Shown: positions 42,508 to 51,666 of the stretch, in pieces
Position numbering within the stretch: the stretch's first letter is position 1
Layout of the letters: every line of letters starts with the position of its first letter
DNA from: Cyanobium sp. AMD-g
GTDB taxonomy: Bacteria > Cyanobacteriota > Cyanobacteriia > PCC-6307 > Cyanobiaceae
DNA: 64,000 nucleotides
NCBI RefSeq assembly: GCF_024346395.1
Contig: NZ_JAGQCW010000001.1
Span: 806,001-870,000 of the forward strand
Reading direction: 5' to 3'
The notes under the pieces: generated by a model
The model's input: the letters and a program-made list of their open reading frames with translations, nothing else
Told to the model about the DNA's origin: nothing
The model's database searches: none
Program-made: the position numbers and the translations under genes

Positions 42508-43098
42508 ATGGCCGAGACCCCCTTCAGCCCCGAATCCCCCTTCACCCCTGAGCCCCCCTCCAGCCCCGAGGCTCAGGAGAACGGACCGTCGTCCCAGCCC
42601 TGGCCGACGGAGCCGGCTGAGGTGACATCGGAACCCGGAAGCCCGGAGCCGGAACCCGTCAGCCCGGAGCCGGAACCGATCCTGGCCGGGCCGGATCCCG
42701 AGGCCGACGCCCCCGAGCCCGGCATCGTGGCCACGTTTGAGGTACCCCCCCTGGAGGGCTCCCCTGATCCAGCCGCAGACGGTGGCGGGGAGTTTGAGCT
42801 GCTGCTGCAGAAGATCAAGGACTGGCTCGGCAGCGGCGAGCTCCAGGCCCAGTGGCAGCGGTTCCGCGGCCCCCTCAAGGGCCTGGCGATCCTCATCGGC
42901 GTCATCCTGCTGCTGCGGGTCTACGCGTCCCTGATCGGCACCCTGGACAGCCTGCCCCTGGTGGGCGGACTGCTGGAGCTGGTGGGCCTGATCGCCGTGA
43001 CCCGTTTCACCGTCACCAAGATGGTGCGCAAGAGCGACCGGGAGCAGGTCTTCGCCGACTGGAGCCGCCGCTGGAACGATTTCCGGGGCGGGGAGTGA
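42508..43098 (+). CDS. CAAD-domain (CURT1-type) membrane protein
   Basis: 196 residues. A long Pro/Glu/Ser-rich disordered first half (repeated PEP, EPE) to about residue 90, then an amphipathic helix FELLLQKIKDWLGSGELQAQ, two membrane spans LKGLAILIGVILLLRVYASL and LPLVGGLLELVGLIAVTRFT, and a charged end. The double span joined by SLIGTLDSLPLVGG is the CAAD domain, shared with plant CURT1 thylakoid-bending proteins and appended to cyanobacterial aminoacyl-tRNA synthetases. Here it stands alone, so thylakoid or inner-membrane curvature is the likely role. Confidence 0.87.
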   Translation: MAETPFSPESPFTPEPPSSPEAQENGPSSQPWPTEPAEVTSEPGSPEPEPVSPEPEPILAGPDPEADAPEPGIVATFEVPPLEGSPDPAADGGGEFELLLQKIKDWLGSGELQAQWQRFRGPLKGLAILIGVILLLRVYASLIGTLDSLPLVGGLLELVGLIAVTRFTVTKMVRKSDREQVFADWSRRWNDFRGGE

Positions 43099-43170
43099 TC
43101 TCCCGACCGTGATCGGGACGGGTCGATCGCGGCCCGGTTGATAGTTTGTGCCCACTGTGTCCGTCCAACG

Positions 43171-44334
43171 GTGAACATTCAGCTCGGTCGCTCCAGGACC
43201 GTCCGCCGCGCCTACGGCATCGACGAAATCGCCCTGGTCCCCGGCGGCCGCACCGTCGACCCGGACGTGACCGACAGCAGTTGGAGCCTCGGGGGCATCC
43301 AGCGGGAGATTCCCATCATCGCCAGCGCCATGGACGGCGTGGTCGATGTGGGCATGTGCATCGAACTCACCCGGCTGGGGGCGCTGGGGGTGCTGAACCT
43401 GGAGGGCGTCCAGTGCCGCTACGACGATCCCGAACCGATCCTGGACCGCATCGCCTCAGTGGGCCGGGAGGAGTTCGTGGGACTGATGCAGGACCTCTAC
43501 AGCCAGCCGGTTCGCGAAGACCTGGTGCGTCAGCGGATCGCTGAGATCAAAGCAGGGGGAGGCATTGCGGCGGTGAGCGCCACCCCGGCGGCGGCCCTGC
43601 GCTTCGGCACAGCCGTGGCCGAATCGGGCGCCGACCTGTTCTTCGTGCAGGCCACGGTGGTCTCCACCGAACACATCGGCCCCGAAGGTCGCCAGACCCT
43701 CGACCTGGCCGCCCTCTGCCGCGACCTGGGCGTGCCCGTGGTGATCGGCAACTGCGTCACCTACGACGTCACCCTGCAGCTGATGCGGGCTGGCGCCGCC
43801 GGCGTGATGGTGGGCATCGGCCCCGGCGCCGCCTGCACCTCCCGTGGCGTGCTCGGCGTCGGCATTCCCCAGGCCACGGCCGTGGCTGACTGCGCCGCCG
43901 CCCGGGACGACTACGAGCGGGAAAGCGGCCGCTACGTGCCGGTGGTGGCCGATGGCGGCATCGTCACCGGCGGGGACATCTGCAAATGCCTGGCCTGCGG
44001 CGCCGATGCGGTGATGATCGGCTCCCCGATCGCCCGGGCCGCCGAAGCGCCCGGCCGCGGCTTCCACTGGGGCATGGCCACCCCCAGCCCGGTGCTGCCC
44101 CGCGGCACCCGCATCAAGGTGGGCACCACCGGCAGCCTCGAGAAGATCCTGCGGGGTCCGGCGGGCCTGGATGACGGCACCCAGAACCTGCTGGGCTGCA
44201 TCCGCACCTCCATGGGCACCCTGGGGGCACGCACCCTCAGGGAGATGCGGCAGGTGGAGGTGGTGGTGGCCCCATCCCTGCTGACCGAAGGCAAGGTGTA
44301 CCAGAAGGCCCAGCAGCTGGGCATGGGCAAGTAG
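43171..44334 (+). CDS. guaB3: GuaB3-type IMP dehydrogenase family enzyme
   Basis: 387 residues from GTG at 43171, shorter than GuaB because no CBS pair interrupts it. N-terminus: [26 protein letters not shown] part: [80 protein letters not shown] with the catalytic Cys in [25 protein letters not shown] and [20 protein letters not shown]. GuaB3 enzymes act on guanine-nucleotide pools (IMP oxidation or GMP reduction depending on lineage). Directly upstream of Yfr1 and trxA, an order kept in picocyanobacteria. Confidence 0.92.
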   Translation: MNIQLGRSRTVRRAYGIDEIALVPGGRTVDPDVTDSSWSLGGIQREIPIIASAMDGVVDVGMCIELTRLGALGVLNLEGVQCRYDDPEPILDRIASVGREEFVGLMQDLYSQPVREDLVRQRIAEIKAGGGIAAVSATPAAALRFGTAVAESGADLFFVQATVVSTEHIGPEGRQTLDLAALCRDLGVPVVIGNCVTYDVTLQLMRAGAAGVMVGIGPGAACTSRGVLGVGIPQATAVADCAAARDDYERESGRYVPVVADGGIVTGGDICKCLACGADAVMIGSPIARAAEAPGRGFHWGMATPSPVLPRGTRIKVGTTGSLEKILRGPAGLDDGTQNLLGCIRTSMGTLGARTLREMRQVEVVVAPSLLTEGKVYQKAQQLGMGK

Positions 44335-44420
44335 CACGCCGCGGCTCGCCGAGGAGCCGGCCGCGTCGTCTCAGAGCTGGACAACACTGCCCCAAGGCGA
44401 GATGGAGGCTAACCTCTTGG

Positions 44421-44481
44421 TGTGGGGGCTCCGGCTCGCACACTCCTCACACCCCCCGGCCCGGCGTGTCCGGGCTTTTTG
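44421..44481 (+). ncRNA. yfr1: Yfr1 small regulatory RNA
   Basis: Between guaB3 and trxA, the conserved location of Yfr1 in picocyanobacteria. The invariant unpaired motif ACTCCTCACAC lies at 44442-44452. It is flanked 5' by a short GUG/CAC-closed hairpin (about 44422-44441) and 3' by a GC-rich terminator hairpin ending in T5. A TAACCT at 44410-44415 fits a -10 box, giving a start near 44421 and an RNA of about 60 nt. Yfr1 binds mRNAs of outer-membrane porins through the exposed CU-rich motif. Ends are approximate. Confidence 0.9.
44459..44481 (+). terminator. Rho-independent terminator of Yfr1
   Basis: Stem GCCCGG / CCGGGC (44459-44464 with 44470-44475), loop CGTGT, followed by TTTTTGT. It closes the sRNA and insulates trxA from guaB3 transcription. 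Confidence 0.9.
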
Positions 44482-44618
44482 TCTTTCCCAACCGTTCCAT
44501 GGCCAGCCCCCCACGCCTGGGGCTGCCGGTTCCGCTACGGCCTGCAACGCTGACTCCATCGCAAGGGAGTGCGGCCGAACCCGGTTGCTAGATTCATTTC
44601 ATCCCGAGTCTGCAAGGA

Positions 44619-44942
<324 letters not shown>

Positions 44943-46034
44943 CACCGTTCCGCTGACGCCGCCCCTCCCCCCGAATCCCCCGCCGGCGGCGGGCATCAGC
45001 CCCCTTCAGGCCCTCGCCGAAGCGCTCCGCGGCCATCCTCAGCGCCGCCAGATCGAGCGCGCGGTGGTTTCCCTGCTCCAGGTGGCGCGTCAGGAAAAGG
45101 AGGAGGAGGAATGGCGTCTGATCGCCGGCTGCCTGGCTGACATCAGCGAAGCCCTGGAGGTCTTCCGCCCGAAGCGCAGCGCCCGCAAGATCAGTGTCTT
45201 CGGCTCCGCCCGCACCCGCCGTGAGGATCCCTGCTATCTGCTGGCCGAGGACGTTGCCCGCCAGGCGGTGGGGGCCGGTTTCGAGGTGATGACGGGAGCC
45301 GGGGCCGGCGTCATGGAGGGCGCCAACAGCGGCGCGGGTTGCGAGCACAGCATCGGCCTCAACGTGGATCTGCCCTTTGAGCAGCATCCCAACCCCTACG
45401 TGAGCGCCTGCGAGGGGCGCCTTCTCTACTTCCGCTACTTCTTCACCCGCAAGCTGTTCTTCCTGATGGAGAGCGATGCGCTGGTGGTGATGCCCGGGGG
45501 ATTCGGCACCCTCGATGAACTGTTCGAGTGCCTCACCCTCATCCAGACGGGCCGCACGTCTCCGATTCCCCTGGTGCTGCTCTCGCCGGAGGGCGACGAT
45601 TTCTGGAAGGTCTGGAAGCACAACGTGCACCAGGAGCTCGCCACCCGGGGACTCATCTCACCGGAGGATGTGGATCTGATGGTGGAAGCCTCCAGCGCCG
45701 AGGAGGCCGTGGCCCACATCTGCCGGTTCTACCGGGTGTTCCACAGCGCCCAGCTGGGGCAGGACCGCATCGAACTGCTGCTCAACGCCGAGGTGCCCCG
45801 CGCGCTGCTGCCGGAGCTGAACCGCCGCTTCGCCGACCTGCTCGAAGACGGTGCCATCCAGACCGGGGAGGGCGTCGACGACAACGGCCTGCTGCGGCCG
45901 TGCCTGCGGCTGCGCTTCGACAAACGCCGCGTCGGCCGGCTCTACCAGTTCATCGACCACCTCAACGGCCTCGACCTGCCCGCCTCCCCGGCCCTGGAGC
46001 ATCCGGCCGAGCGGGTCCCGAGCGTCAGCCAGCC

Positions 46035-46658
46035 ATGAGCCGCATCGGCCTGATCGACTACGGCATGGGCAACCTCCATTCGGTGCAGCGCACCTTTGCG
46101 CGGCTCGGTGCCGAGCTGGTGAGCGTGCACGGCCCGGCCGACCTGGAGGCCTGCGACGCCCTGGTGCTGCCGGGCGTGGGCGCCTTCGATCCGGCCATGG
46201 AGCGGCTGCGCTCGGCCGGACTGGAGCAGGCCATCCAGCGCTCCTGCGCCAGCGGCCGCCCGCTGCTGGGAATCTGCCTGGGTCTGCAACTGCTGTTCGA
46301 GGCCAGCGAGGAGGGCCGAACGGAAGGACTGGGCGTGCTGGCCGGCCGCGTGCGCTCCCTGCCGCGGGTGGCGGGCCACCCCCTGCCCCACATGGGCTGG
46401 GCCCCCCTGATCCCGGCCACCGCCAGCCCCCTGCTGCCGGCAGCCACGCCGGAGGCCTGGGTCTACTTCGTGCACTCCTTCGCCGCCGCGCCGGCCGACG
46501 CCGCGGCCACCACGGCGCTCGTCGACTACGCCGGCACCCCGGTGACGGCGGCGGTGTGGCAGGGGACCATCGCCGCCTGCCAGTTCCACCCGGAGAAGTC
46601 CGGGCCCGTGGGCGAGGCGATGCTGCGGCGCTGGCTCGACTGGGTCGCCTCCCTGTGA
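46035..46658 (+). CDS. hisH: Imidazole glycerol phosphate synthase glutaminase subunit
   Basis: 207 residues. Class I glutamine amidotransferase: MSRIGLIDYGMGNLHSVQRT, ALVLPGVGAFDPAMERLRSA, RPLLGICLGLQLLFEASEEG with the nucleophile Cys in GICLG, LPHMGWAPLIPATASP, VYFVHSFAAAPADAAATT and IAACQFHPEKSGPVGEAMLR with the catalytic His and Glu in QFHPEKS. Supplies ammonia to HisF in histidine and AICAR synthesis. ATGA overlap with the LOG gene and GTGA overlap with rsmD. Confidence 0.96.
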   Translation: MSRIGLIDYGMGNLHSVQRTFARLGAELVSVHGPADLEACDALVLPGVGAFDPAMERLRSAGLEQAIQRSCASGRPLLGICLGLQLLFEASEEGRTEGLGVLAGRVRSLPRVAGHPLPHMGWAPLIPATASPLLPAATPEAWVYFVHSFAAAPADAAATTALVDYAGTPVTAAVWQGTIAACQFHPEKSGPVGEAMLRRWLDWVASL

Positions 46659-47269
46659 CGCTGCGGCTGAGCGGAGGGCGCCGACTGCAAAGCCCCCCCG
46701 GCAGCACCGCCCGGCCCACCGCCGCCCGGGTGCGGCTGGCGGTGATGAACCTGCTGGCCACCCGGGTCCCCGGCAGCCGCTGGCTGGATCTCTGCTGCGG
46801 CAGCGGCGTGATGGCCTGTGAGGCCCTGCAACGCGGGGCCTGTGAGGTGGTGGCCGTGGAGCGGGATCGCCGCATCGCGGCGGTGGCCCGGGCCAATCTG
46901 GAGCTGGTGCGGCAGGGCCGGCCGGCTGCGTCGGAAGGCACCCCCCGCTGCCGGGTGGACGGCGATGAGGTGCTGCGCTGGCTGGGCCGCACCGACCCCA
47001 GCGCTTTCGACCTGATCTACGCCGATCCCCCCTACGCCGCCGGCCTCTACGCCCCGATCGCGGCGGCCGTGCTCAGGGGCGGCTGGCTGGCCCCCGGGGG
47101 GATTCTTGTTTGGGAGTGCGCCAGCGACGCGGTGCCGGAGCCGCCACCGGGATGGCGATGCCGCGATCAGCGGCGCTACGGGGGGAGCACGGTGGTGCTG
47201 CTGGAGGCGGCACCTGAGGTGGTGCTGGATGGGGTGCCCGCGTCGCTTGCTGATACCTGGCCGATCTGA
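46655..47269 (+). CDS. rsmD: 16S rRNA (guanine(966)-N(2))-methyltransferase-type protein
   Basis: 204 residues from a GTG overlapping the hisH stop. LRLSGGRRLQSPPGSTARPT is the RsmD start with the TRPTxxRVR helix (RPTAARVRLAVMNLL). Methyltransferase motifs: WLDLCCGSGVMACEALQRGA (motif I), VAVERDRRIAAVARANLELV, and IYADPPYAAGLYAPIAAAVL with DPPY. It methylates G966 of 16S rRNA. The 5' end is shorter than usual, as in many cyanobacterial RsmD. Confidence 0.9.
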   Translation: MTLRLSGGRRLQSPPGSTARPTAARVRLAVMNLLATRVPGSRWLDLCCGSGVMACEALQRGACEVVAVERDRRIAAVARANLELVRQGRPAASEGTPRCRVDGDEVLRWLGRTDPSAFDLIYADPPYAAGLYAPIAAAVLRGGWLAPGGILVWECASDAVPEPPPGWRCRDQRRYGGSTVVLLEAAPEVVLDGVPASLADTWPI

Positions 47270-47283
47270 AGTTTCCCGATTTT

Positions 47284-47365
47284 GCAGATCTGCTGACGGT
47301 CATTCTCTCCAGCTGGAGAATCTTCATCAACGCTCCCCTCATCTGCTGCAAGTCCGCTGCAGATG
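47284..47365. promoter_or_regulatory. Dyad-rich leader upstream of the PEP-CTERM-like secreted protein
   Basis: Three dyads in 80 bp: palindrome GCAGATCTGC (47284-47293), palindrome TCTCCAGCTGGAGA (47306-47319), and CATCTGC...GCAGATG (47340-47365, 7-bp perfect arms, up to 10 bp with one mismatch). The half-site GCAGAT/ATCTGC recurs four times. The 176-bp gap between rsmD and this gene is otherwise A+T-richer. A regulator operator or RNA leader is likely. Confidence 0.55.
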
Positions 47366-47445
47366 TCAAGTCTTCACGTCCAATGACACCTTTCACCCCG
47401 GATTTGGATGGTATTCAGGTAAGGCCCTTTCCGGCATTCCCAGCC

Positions 47446-48177
47446 ATGCCAACCCTTGAATCAACTCCCCCCAGACCATCCACCTCCTTCGGCGCAAAGC
47501 GCTTGCTGACGCAAGCCTTGATGGCGGCCGCCCTGATCGGTGGCGCCGGCGCAGCGCTCTCAGCTGGATCGGCCCAGGCCCAGGCTGTGGCAAACCTCTG
47601 TCCCAGAGGTAGTTATCGAACCACCTTCAACGACTGGGCCGCCTCCACCACTGGCATTCTCTGCGGCGACAAGCTCTTCACCTACAAGAACAGCACCAAT
47701 CTTGCGAACATTGCGGGAACGGATGTGGAGTTCGACTTCGTCGGAGACAACTATCTGTTCAATCTGGATTTCTCACCGGTCTCTTCCGTAGCGTCCTTCA
47801 CCCTTGACTACGAGGTCGCCATTCAGGACTCCACCAAGTTCTTTGCTGCGGTCGACATCGATTCCAATGTGCCAAGCTTCGCTCCAAGTGAGTCGCTGGT
47901 GGCCACCTACACCGGAGGGACCAATCCCGTTGTTCTGAGCAGCATCAACGGCGTACAGAATCCTGCCGTATTGCCAGTCCTTGGGCAGCCGACCATCCTC
48001 CAGGTCAGCAATGTGTACAACTCCGGGGGAGCAGGAGGGCAGATCGATTCCTTCGAGAACAGCTTCCAACAGGGCACCAAAGTCCCCGGCCCCCTGCCGG
48101 TTCTCGGAGCCGGCGTCGCCTTCGGCTTCAGCCGCAAGCTGCGCCGTCGTATCGACGGGGCACGCGTCAAGGCCTGA
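47446..48177 (+). CDS. Secreted protein with PEP-CTERM-like sorting tail
   Basis: 243 residues from the ATG at 47446 (a longer start at 47383 is possible). Leader LLTQALMAAALIGGAGAALS with AQAQA cleavage. The mature domain is beta-rich, of lower G+C codon use than its neighbours, e.g. GSYRTTFNDWAASTTGILCG, DVEFDFVGDNYLFNLDFSPV, VASFTLDYEVAIQD and GGQIDSFENSFQQG. The C-terminus VPGPLPVLGAGVAFGFSRKL then RRRI is the PGPLP-hydrophobic-basic tripartite sorting signal of the PEP-CTERM type. Likely exported and cleaved by a cyanoexosortase; none is in the window. Terminator follows, then an hpsJ-like gene. Confidence 0.8.
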   Translation: MPTLESTPPRPSTSFGAKRLLTQALMAAALIGGAGAALSAGSAQAQAVANLCPRGSYRTTFNDWAASTTGILCGDKLFTYKNSTNLANIAGTDVEFDFVGDNYLFNLDFSPVSSVASFTLDYEVAIQDSTKFFAAVDIDSNVPSFAPSESLVATYTGGTNPVVLSSINGVQNPAVLPVLGQPTILQVSNVYNSGGAGGQIDSFENSFQQGTKVPGPLPVLGAGVAFGFSRKLRRRIDGARVKA

Positions 48178-48201
48178 CGCCTGCTGCTGAGAACGCTTCG
48201 C

Positions 48202-48227
48202 GGCCCCGCCTGACGGCAGGGCCTTTT
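48202..48227 (+). terminator. Rho-independent terminator after the PEP-CTERM-like gene
   Basis: Stem GGCCCCGCC / GGCAGGGCC with loop TGAC and a TTTT end at 48224-48227. One mismatch in the 9-bp arms. It ends the secreted-protein transcript and separates it from the hpsJ-like gene. Confidence 0.82.
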
Positions 48228-48270
48228 GCTTTCTTCCCACCCAAAACCCGCGCTCCGCCCCGGATCCGCC

Positions 48271-49152
48271 ATGGCTGCCTCCCCGACGCGTGTCGATCAA
48301 CGCTCCGACGATTCCCGACAGATGGCCTTCCAGGTCGGGCTGCTCGCCATCTGCCTGCTGATCCTGTATGGGCTGGTGGTGCTGGCGGCCAGCCTGCCGC
48401 CGCGGCTCCTGGATCCGGCCTGGCAGTTGCGCTTCACCGGCGCCCTGATCAACAACGGCTTCCTCGCCCTGCTCGGTCTGGCCCTGCTTCACCTGGCCGT
48501 CTTTCTCGACCCCGCCAATCCCCATCTGGTGCGCCGCCGCGACAACTTCGCCGCCCTGGCCCTGGCCGCGGTGCTGGGCTTTCTGCTGCTCATTCCCCTG
48601 CAGGGCTATGCGGTGTGGCGCGGCATCAGCAGCGCCAACAGCCAGCAGAACACTCAGCTCCGCGAGGTGACAGGCAGGCTCTCCGCCGTGCGGGAGGCGG
48701 TCAAAAGAGCCTCTAGCACCCAGGACCTGCAACGGCGCCTGGAGGGCCTCAGGGTTCCGCCCCTGGGAGCCGCTGAACTCGCCCAGCCCCTGCCGGAGCT
48801 GCGCAAGAGCATGCTGGAAACGCTGGAGCGAACCGAAATCCGCGCCGGTGACCAGCTCAGGGGGATTCAACCGGCGGGGCTGTGGCCGATCATCCAGGGC
48901 AGCATCCGTGTCGTCCTGTCCGCCCTCGTGCTGGTGGTCGGCTTCGCCGCCTTCTCCCGTCGCCGGAACTGGTCGATGACCCTGCTGCAGAGCTGTCTGG
49001 CAAGGTTCGAGCAACGGCGCGGTGCCTTCGGCAGCCGGCGCAGAGGATTGTTCAAAAGGCACAACCACTGCAAGGCCGATGCGTTTCTGCAGAGCCTTTG
49101 CGACGAAGGGACGACGACAGCAGGGCCATCGCCGTCCCATCGGAGGAACTGA
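48271..49152 (+). CDS. HpsJ-like membrane protein, copy A
   Basis: 293 residues from the ATG at 48271. Spans: AFQVGLLAICLLILYGLVVL, NNGFLALLGLALLHLAVFLD, FAALALAAVLGFLLLIPLQG and a fourth near residue 215 (VVLSALVLVVGFAAF). Between the last two spans lies a helical periplasmic/coil segment (LREVTGRLSAVREAVKRASS, LQRRLEGLRVPPLG). The motif DPAWQLRFTGALINNGFLAL is shared almost word for word with the second copy at 58842. HpsJ takes part in hormogonium polysaccharide secretion in Nostoc; the link here is by homology only. A basic tail with HNHCKADAF is extra in this copy. Confidence 0.8.
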   Translation: MAASPTRVDQRSDDSRQMAFQVGLLAICLLILYGLVVLAASLPPRLLDPAWQLRFTGALINNGFLALLGLALLHLAVFLDPANPHLVRRRDNFAALALAAVLGFLLLIPLQGYAVWRGISSANSQQNTQLREVTGRLSAVREAVKRASSTQDLQRRLEGLRVPPLGAAELAQPLPELRKSMLETLERTEIRAGDQLRGIQPAGLWPIIQGSIRVVLSALVLVVGFAAFSRRRNWSMTLLQSCLARFEQRRGAFGSRRRGLFKRHNHCKADAFLQSLCDEGTTTAGPSPSHRRN

Positions 49153-49213
49153 AGGTCAGACGCCGTAAGGGAGTACCCGGCGGGTGAACTGGCTAGGGTG
49201 GTTCAACCAACGC

Positions 49214-49327
49214 TCAGCCCCCGAGGGCACTACCCCGGCGGTACTGGTTCCAGGCCGCCACGAACAGTCCCACGAGCGTCACGGGGATCAGTCCAAGCAC
49301 GATGCCGCAGAGGAGGGGTTCGATCAT
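49214..49327 (-). CDS. petG: Cytochrome b6f complex subunit 5
   Basis: 37 residues, too short for common ORF calling: [20 protein letters not shown], then [18 protein letters not shown] single span followed by QYRRG is exactly PetG, required for b6f assembly. Read on the minus strand from ATG at 49327 to TGA at 49214. Divergent from cytM, another electron-transport gene. I am confident because residues and length fit PetG throughout. Confidence 0.96.
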   Translation of the reverse strand: MIEPLLCGIVLGLIPVTLVGLFVAAWNQYRRGSALGG

Positions 49328-49402
49328 GGAGGGGCGGTCGGTTCCGGCGATGCACAATTCTTCCACGACCACCGCCGGCAACGCGAGACCCACCGCAGCA
49401 CT

Positions 49403-49828
49403 GTGATCAGTCCGTCCTCCACCACCCCCATCGCCGTGACGCCCGCCACCGTCAGCGAGGCCAACCAGCCTCCCGCCCAGCGCCGCAGCCTCGTGGCGGC
49501 CCTGGCGATCCTGGCCGCGGTGGCCTGCATCCTGCTGGTGGTGGTGGTGTTACCGGCCGCCCACAGCGATCCCTACACCCGCCAGACCCTCGCTCTCACC
49601 GGTTCGGCCACGGACGGCGGTCGCCTGTTCCGGCTCAACTGCGCCGGCTGCCATGGGCTGGCCGCCCAGGGGCTGGTGGGCCCCAACCTGCACGGCGTCG
49701 ATCGACGCAAGAACGATCGCCAGCTGATCCAGCAGGTGGTGAGCGGCCGCACCCCACCGATGCCGAGCTTCCAGCCGGAACCCCAGGCCATGGCCGATCT
49801 GCTGGCGTTTCTGCACGCGCTGCCTTGA
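49403..49828 (+). CDS. cytM: Cytochrome cM
   Basis: 141 residues from GTG at 49403. An uncleaved N-terminal anchor ([20 protein letters not shown]) precedes the haem domain: [20 protein letters not shown] with [45 protein letters not shown] with the PPMPSF Met ligand. This is the low-level, stress-linked c-type cytochrome of cyanobacteria that tunes photosynthetic versus respiratory electron flow. Its divergence from petG matches a conserved arrangement. Stop overlaps the next gene's TTG. Confidence 0.9.
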   Translation: MISPSSTTPIAVTPATVSEANQPPAQRRSLVAALAILAAVACILLVVVVLPAAHSDPYTRQTLALTGSATDGGRLFRLNCAGCHGLAAQGLVGPNLHGVDRRKNDRQLIQQVVSGRTPPMPSFQPEPQAMADLLAFLHALP

Positions 49829-50568
49829 GCCCCAAGCTGGTCCTGGTCGAACCGGCCGGCCCCCTCAACGTGGGCAGCGTGGCCCGGCTCTGCCGCGCTT
49901 ACGGCATCGAGGAGTTGCGGCTGGTCGCCCCCCGTTGTGATCCCCTCAGCGACGAGGCCAGGCTGATGGCCGTCAAGGGGTTGCCCCTGCTGCAGCGGGC
50001 GCGCCTGTTTCCCACCCTGGCCGCCGCCCTGGCCGACTGCGGTCGGGTGGTGGCCACCAGTGGCCGTCCGGAGGGGGAGCCCCTGCCCCTGGAGGATCCC
50101 GATGACGCCCTGGCCTGGCTGCTGGCCAGCGATCCGGTGCTGCCGTCGGCTCTGGTGTTCGGCCGGGAAGACCGGGGCCTGAGCAACGACGAACTGCTGC
50201 AGGCCGGCCGGCTGCTTCAGATCCCCACCCCCACGCCCCACGGCTCCCTCAACCTTTCCCATGCGGTGGCCGTGGTGCTGCACGACCTGCACCGGCTGGC
50301 CCGGCAAGCACCGGCGCCGGCCGTGGCCGCCGTTGCCCAGGCCCCCTGCCCCCGGGGGGTGCTCGAAGCCATGCTCAGCGACGCCGAGCAGCTGCTGCTG
50401 GAGGTCGGGTTCCTGTTGCCCCACACCGCCCATGCCCGGATGGCCAAACTGCGGGCCCTGCTGCAGCGCGGCCAGGTCAGTGCCCCGGAGGTGGCCCTGC
50501 TGCGGGGCCTGGTGTGCCAGTTGCGCTGGGCGAGCCGTCGCCCTTTCCCTTCTTCCCAGGACCACTAG
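49825..50568 (+). CDS. SPOUT (TrmJ-type) tRNA/rRNA methyltransferase
   Basis: 247 residues from a TTG overlapping the cytM stop (TTGA). SPOUT fold: LVLVEPAGPLNVGSVARLCR and AYGIEELRLVAPRCDPLSDE (motif 1), GLPLLQRARLFPTLAAALAD, VATSGRPEGE, then SALVFGREDRGLSNDELLQA (motif 2 GxExxGLS) and IPTPTPHGSLNLSHAVAVVL (motif 3). TrmJ methylates the 2'-O of nucleotide 32 in tRNA. The C-terminal helices (LEAMLSDAEQLLLEVGFLLP) fit TrmJ. Substrate not proven. Confidence 0.87.
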   Translation: MSPKLVLVEPAGPLNVGSVARLCRAYGIEELRLVAPRCDPLSDEARLMAVKGLPLLQRARLFPTLAAALADCGRVVATSGRPEGEPLPLEDPDDALAWLLASDPVLPSALVFGREDRGLSNDELLQAGRLLQIPTPTPHGSLNLSHAVAVVLHDLHRLARQAPAPAVAAVAQAPCPRGVLEAMLSDAEQLLLEVGFLLPHTAHARMAKLRALLQRGQVSAPEVALLRGLVCQLRWASRRPFPSSQDH

Positions 50569-50598
50569 CGTCGAGCCATCGCCCGAAAGCCTGTTTCC

Positions 50599-51666
50599 GT
50601 GAGTGCTGGCCGTCCATCCCGTCCCCCCGGCAACCCCTGGCTTCGCCCTGTGGGCCTGGTGCTGCGCCTGATCGTGCTGGGGGTGGGTCTGGGCGTGATC
50701 GTGGGCACCGCGCTCAAGCTGCTGGAGCCACGCCTCGTCAAGGGGGCCATCGGTACGCCGGCAGCGGGCTCAACGCCGATGGTGAAGAAGCCCGGCACCG
50801 GGGCGATGGCCCTGGGACGGTTCGAGCCGCGCCAGGAACTCGTCGGCCTCAGCCAGCAGTGGACGCGGCTCGCCGCCGCCCAGAAGGGTCTGACCGCCAG
50901 CGGCTTCCTGCTGGTGCTCGACGACGGTCGCTTCGCCCAGATGCAGCCGGATCTGGCTCTGCCGGCGGCCAGTGCCATCAAGGTGCCGATCCTGTTGGCC
51001 AGCCTGGAGGACCTCGATGGCGGCAAGATGCGCTGGAACGAGCCCATGCCGCTCACCAAGGAGGTGGTGGGGGGTGGGGCCGGCTGGATGGCCAACAAGC
51101 CGCTGGGCACCCGATTCCCCTTCTTCGAGGCCGCCACGGAGATGATCCGGGTGAGCGACAACACCGCCACCAACCTGCTGATCCGGCGGCTGGGCGGCAA
51201 GACCACCCTCAACAGCCGCTTCCGCAGCCTCGGCCTGCCTGCCACGGTGGTGAACAACTGGCTGCCTGACCTCGACGGCACCAACACCACCAGTTCCCGT
51301 GACCTGGCCCGCTCCATCGCCCTGGTGGACACCGGCGACAAGCTCACCCCCCGGGCCAGGGATCTGTTCCGGGAAATCATGGCCACGTCACGCACCAACA
51401 CCCTCATCCCCCTCGGCCTGCTGATGGGGATGGGCAAGGATGCCCCCGATCCCGACAGTGAACTGCTGCCCAAGGGGATCACCGTCTACAACAAGACTGG
51501 CGACATCGGCATCGCCTACGCCGATGCCGCCCTGATCCAGCTGCCCGATGGCCAGCGCGCCGTGGCGGCCTTCATGGTGAAGGGCCCGTTCAACGATCCC
51601 CGCTCCGCCGAACTGATCCGGGCGATGGCCGGCGCCGTCGCCAAAACCCTCGTCAAAGGTCAATGA
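50599..51666 (+). CDS. Class A beta-lactamase-fold serine hydrolase
   Basis: 355 residues from GTG at 50599. An N-terminal membrane anchor (LVLRLIVLGVGLGVIVGTAL) replaces the cleavable signal seen in secreted beta-lactamases. Active-site elements: LPAASAIKVPILLASLEDLD (SxxK as SAIK), MIRVSDNTATNLLIRRLGGK (SDN), and TVYNKTGDIGIAYADAALI (KTG). The omega-loop Glu of true class A enzymes is not evident: NNWLPDLDGTNTTSSRDLAR has Asp where E166 should be. So either a weak beta-lactamase or a peptidoglycan hydrolase/housekeeping enzyme. ATGA overlap with the DUF3370 gene. Confidence 0.83.
   Translation: MSAGRPSRPPGNPWLRPVGLVLRLIVLGVGLGVIVGTALKLLEPRLVKGAIGTPAAGSTPMVKKPGTGAMALGRFEPRQELVGLSQQWTRLAAAQKGLTASGFLLVLDDGRFAQMQPDLALPAASAIKVPILLASLEDLDGGKMRWNEPMPLTKEVVGGGAGWMANKPLGTRFPFFEAATEMIRVSDNTATNLLIRRLGGKTTLNSRFRSLGLPATVVNNWLPDLDGTNTTSSRDLARSIALVDTGDKLTPRARDLFREIMATSRTNTLIPLGLLMGMGKDAPDPDSELLPKGITVYNKTGDIGIAYADAALIQLPDGQRAVAAFMVKGPFNDPRSAELIRAMAGAVAKTLVKGQ

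Noticed and set aside
49184..49402. Plus-strand extension of cytM upstream through petG
   Set aside because: petG on the minus strand matches its family exactly, and CytM needs only the part from the GTG at 49403.
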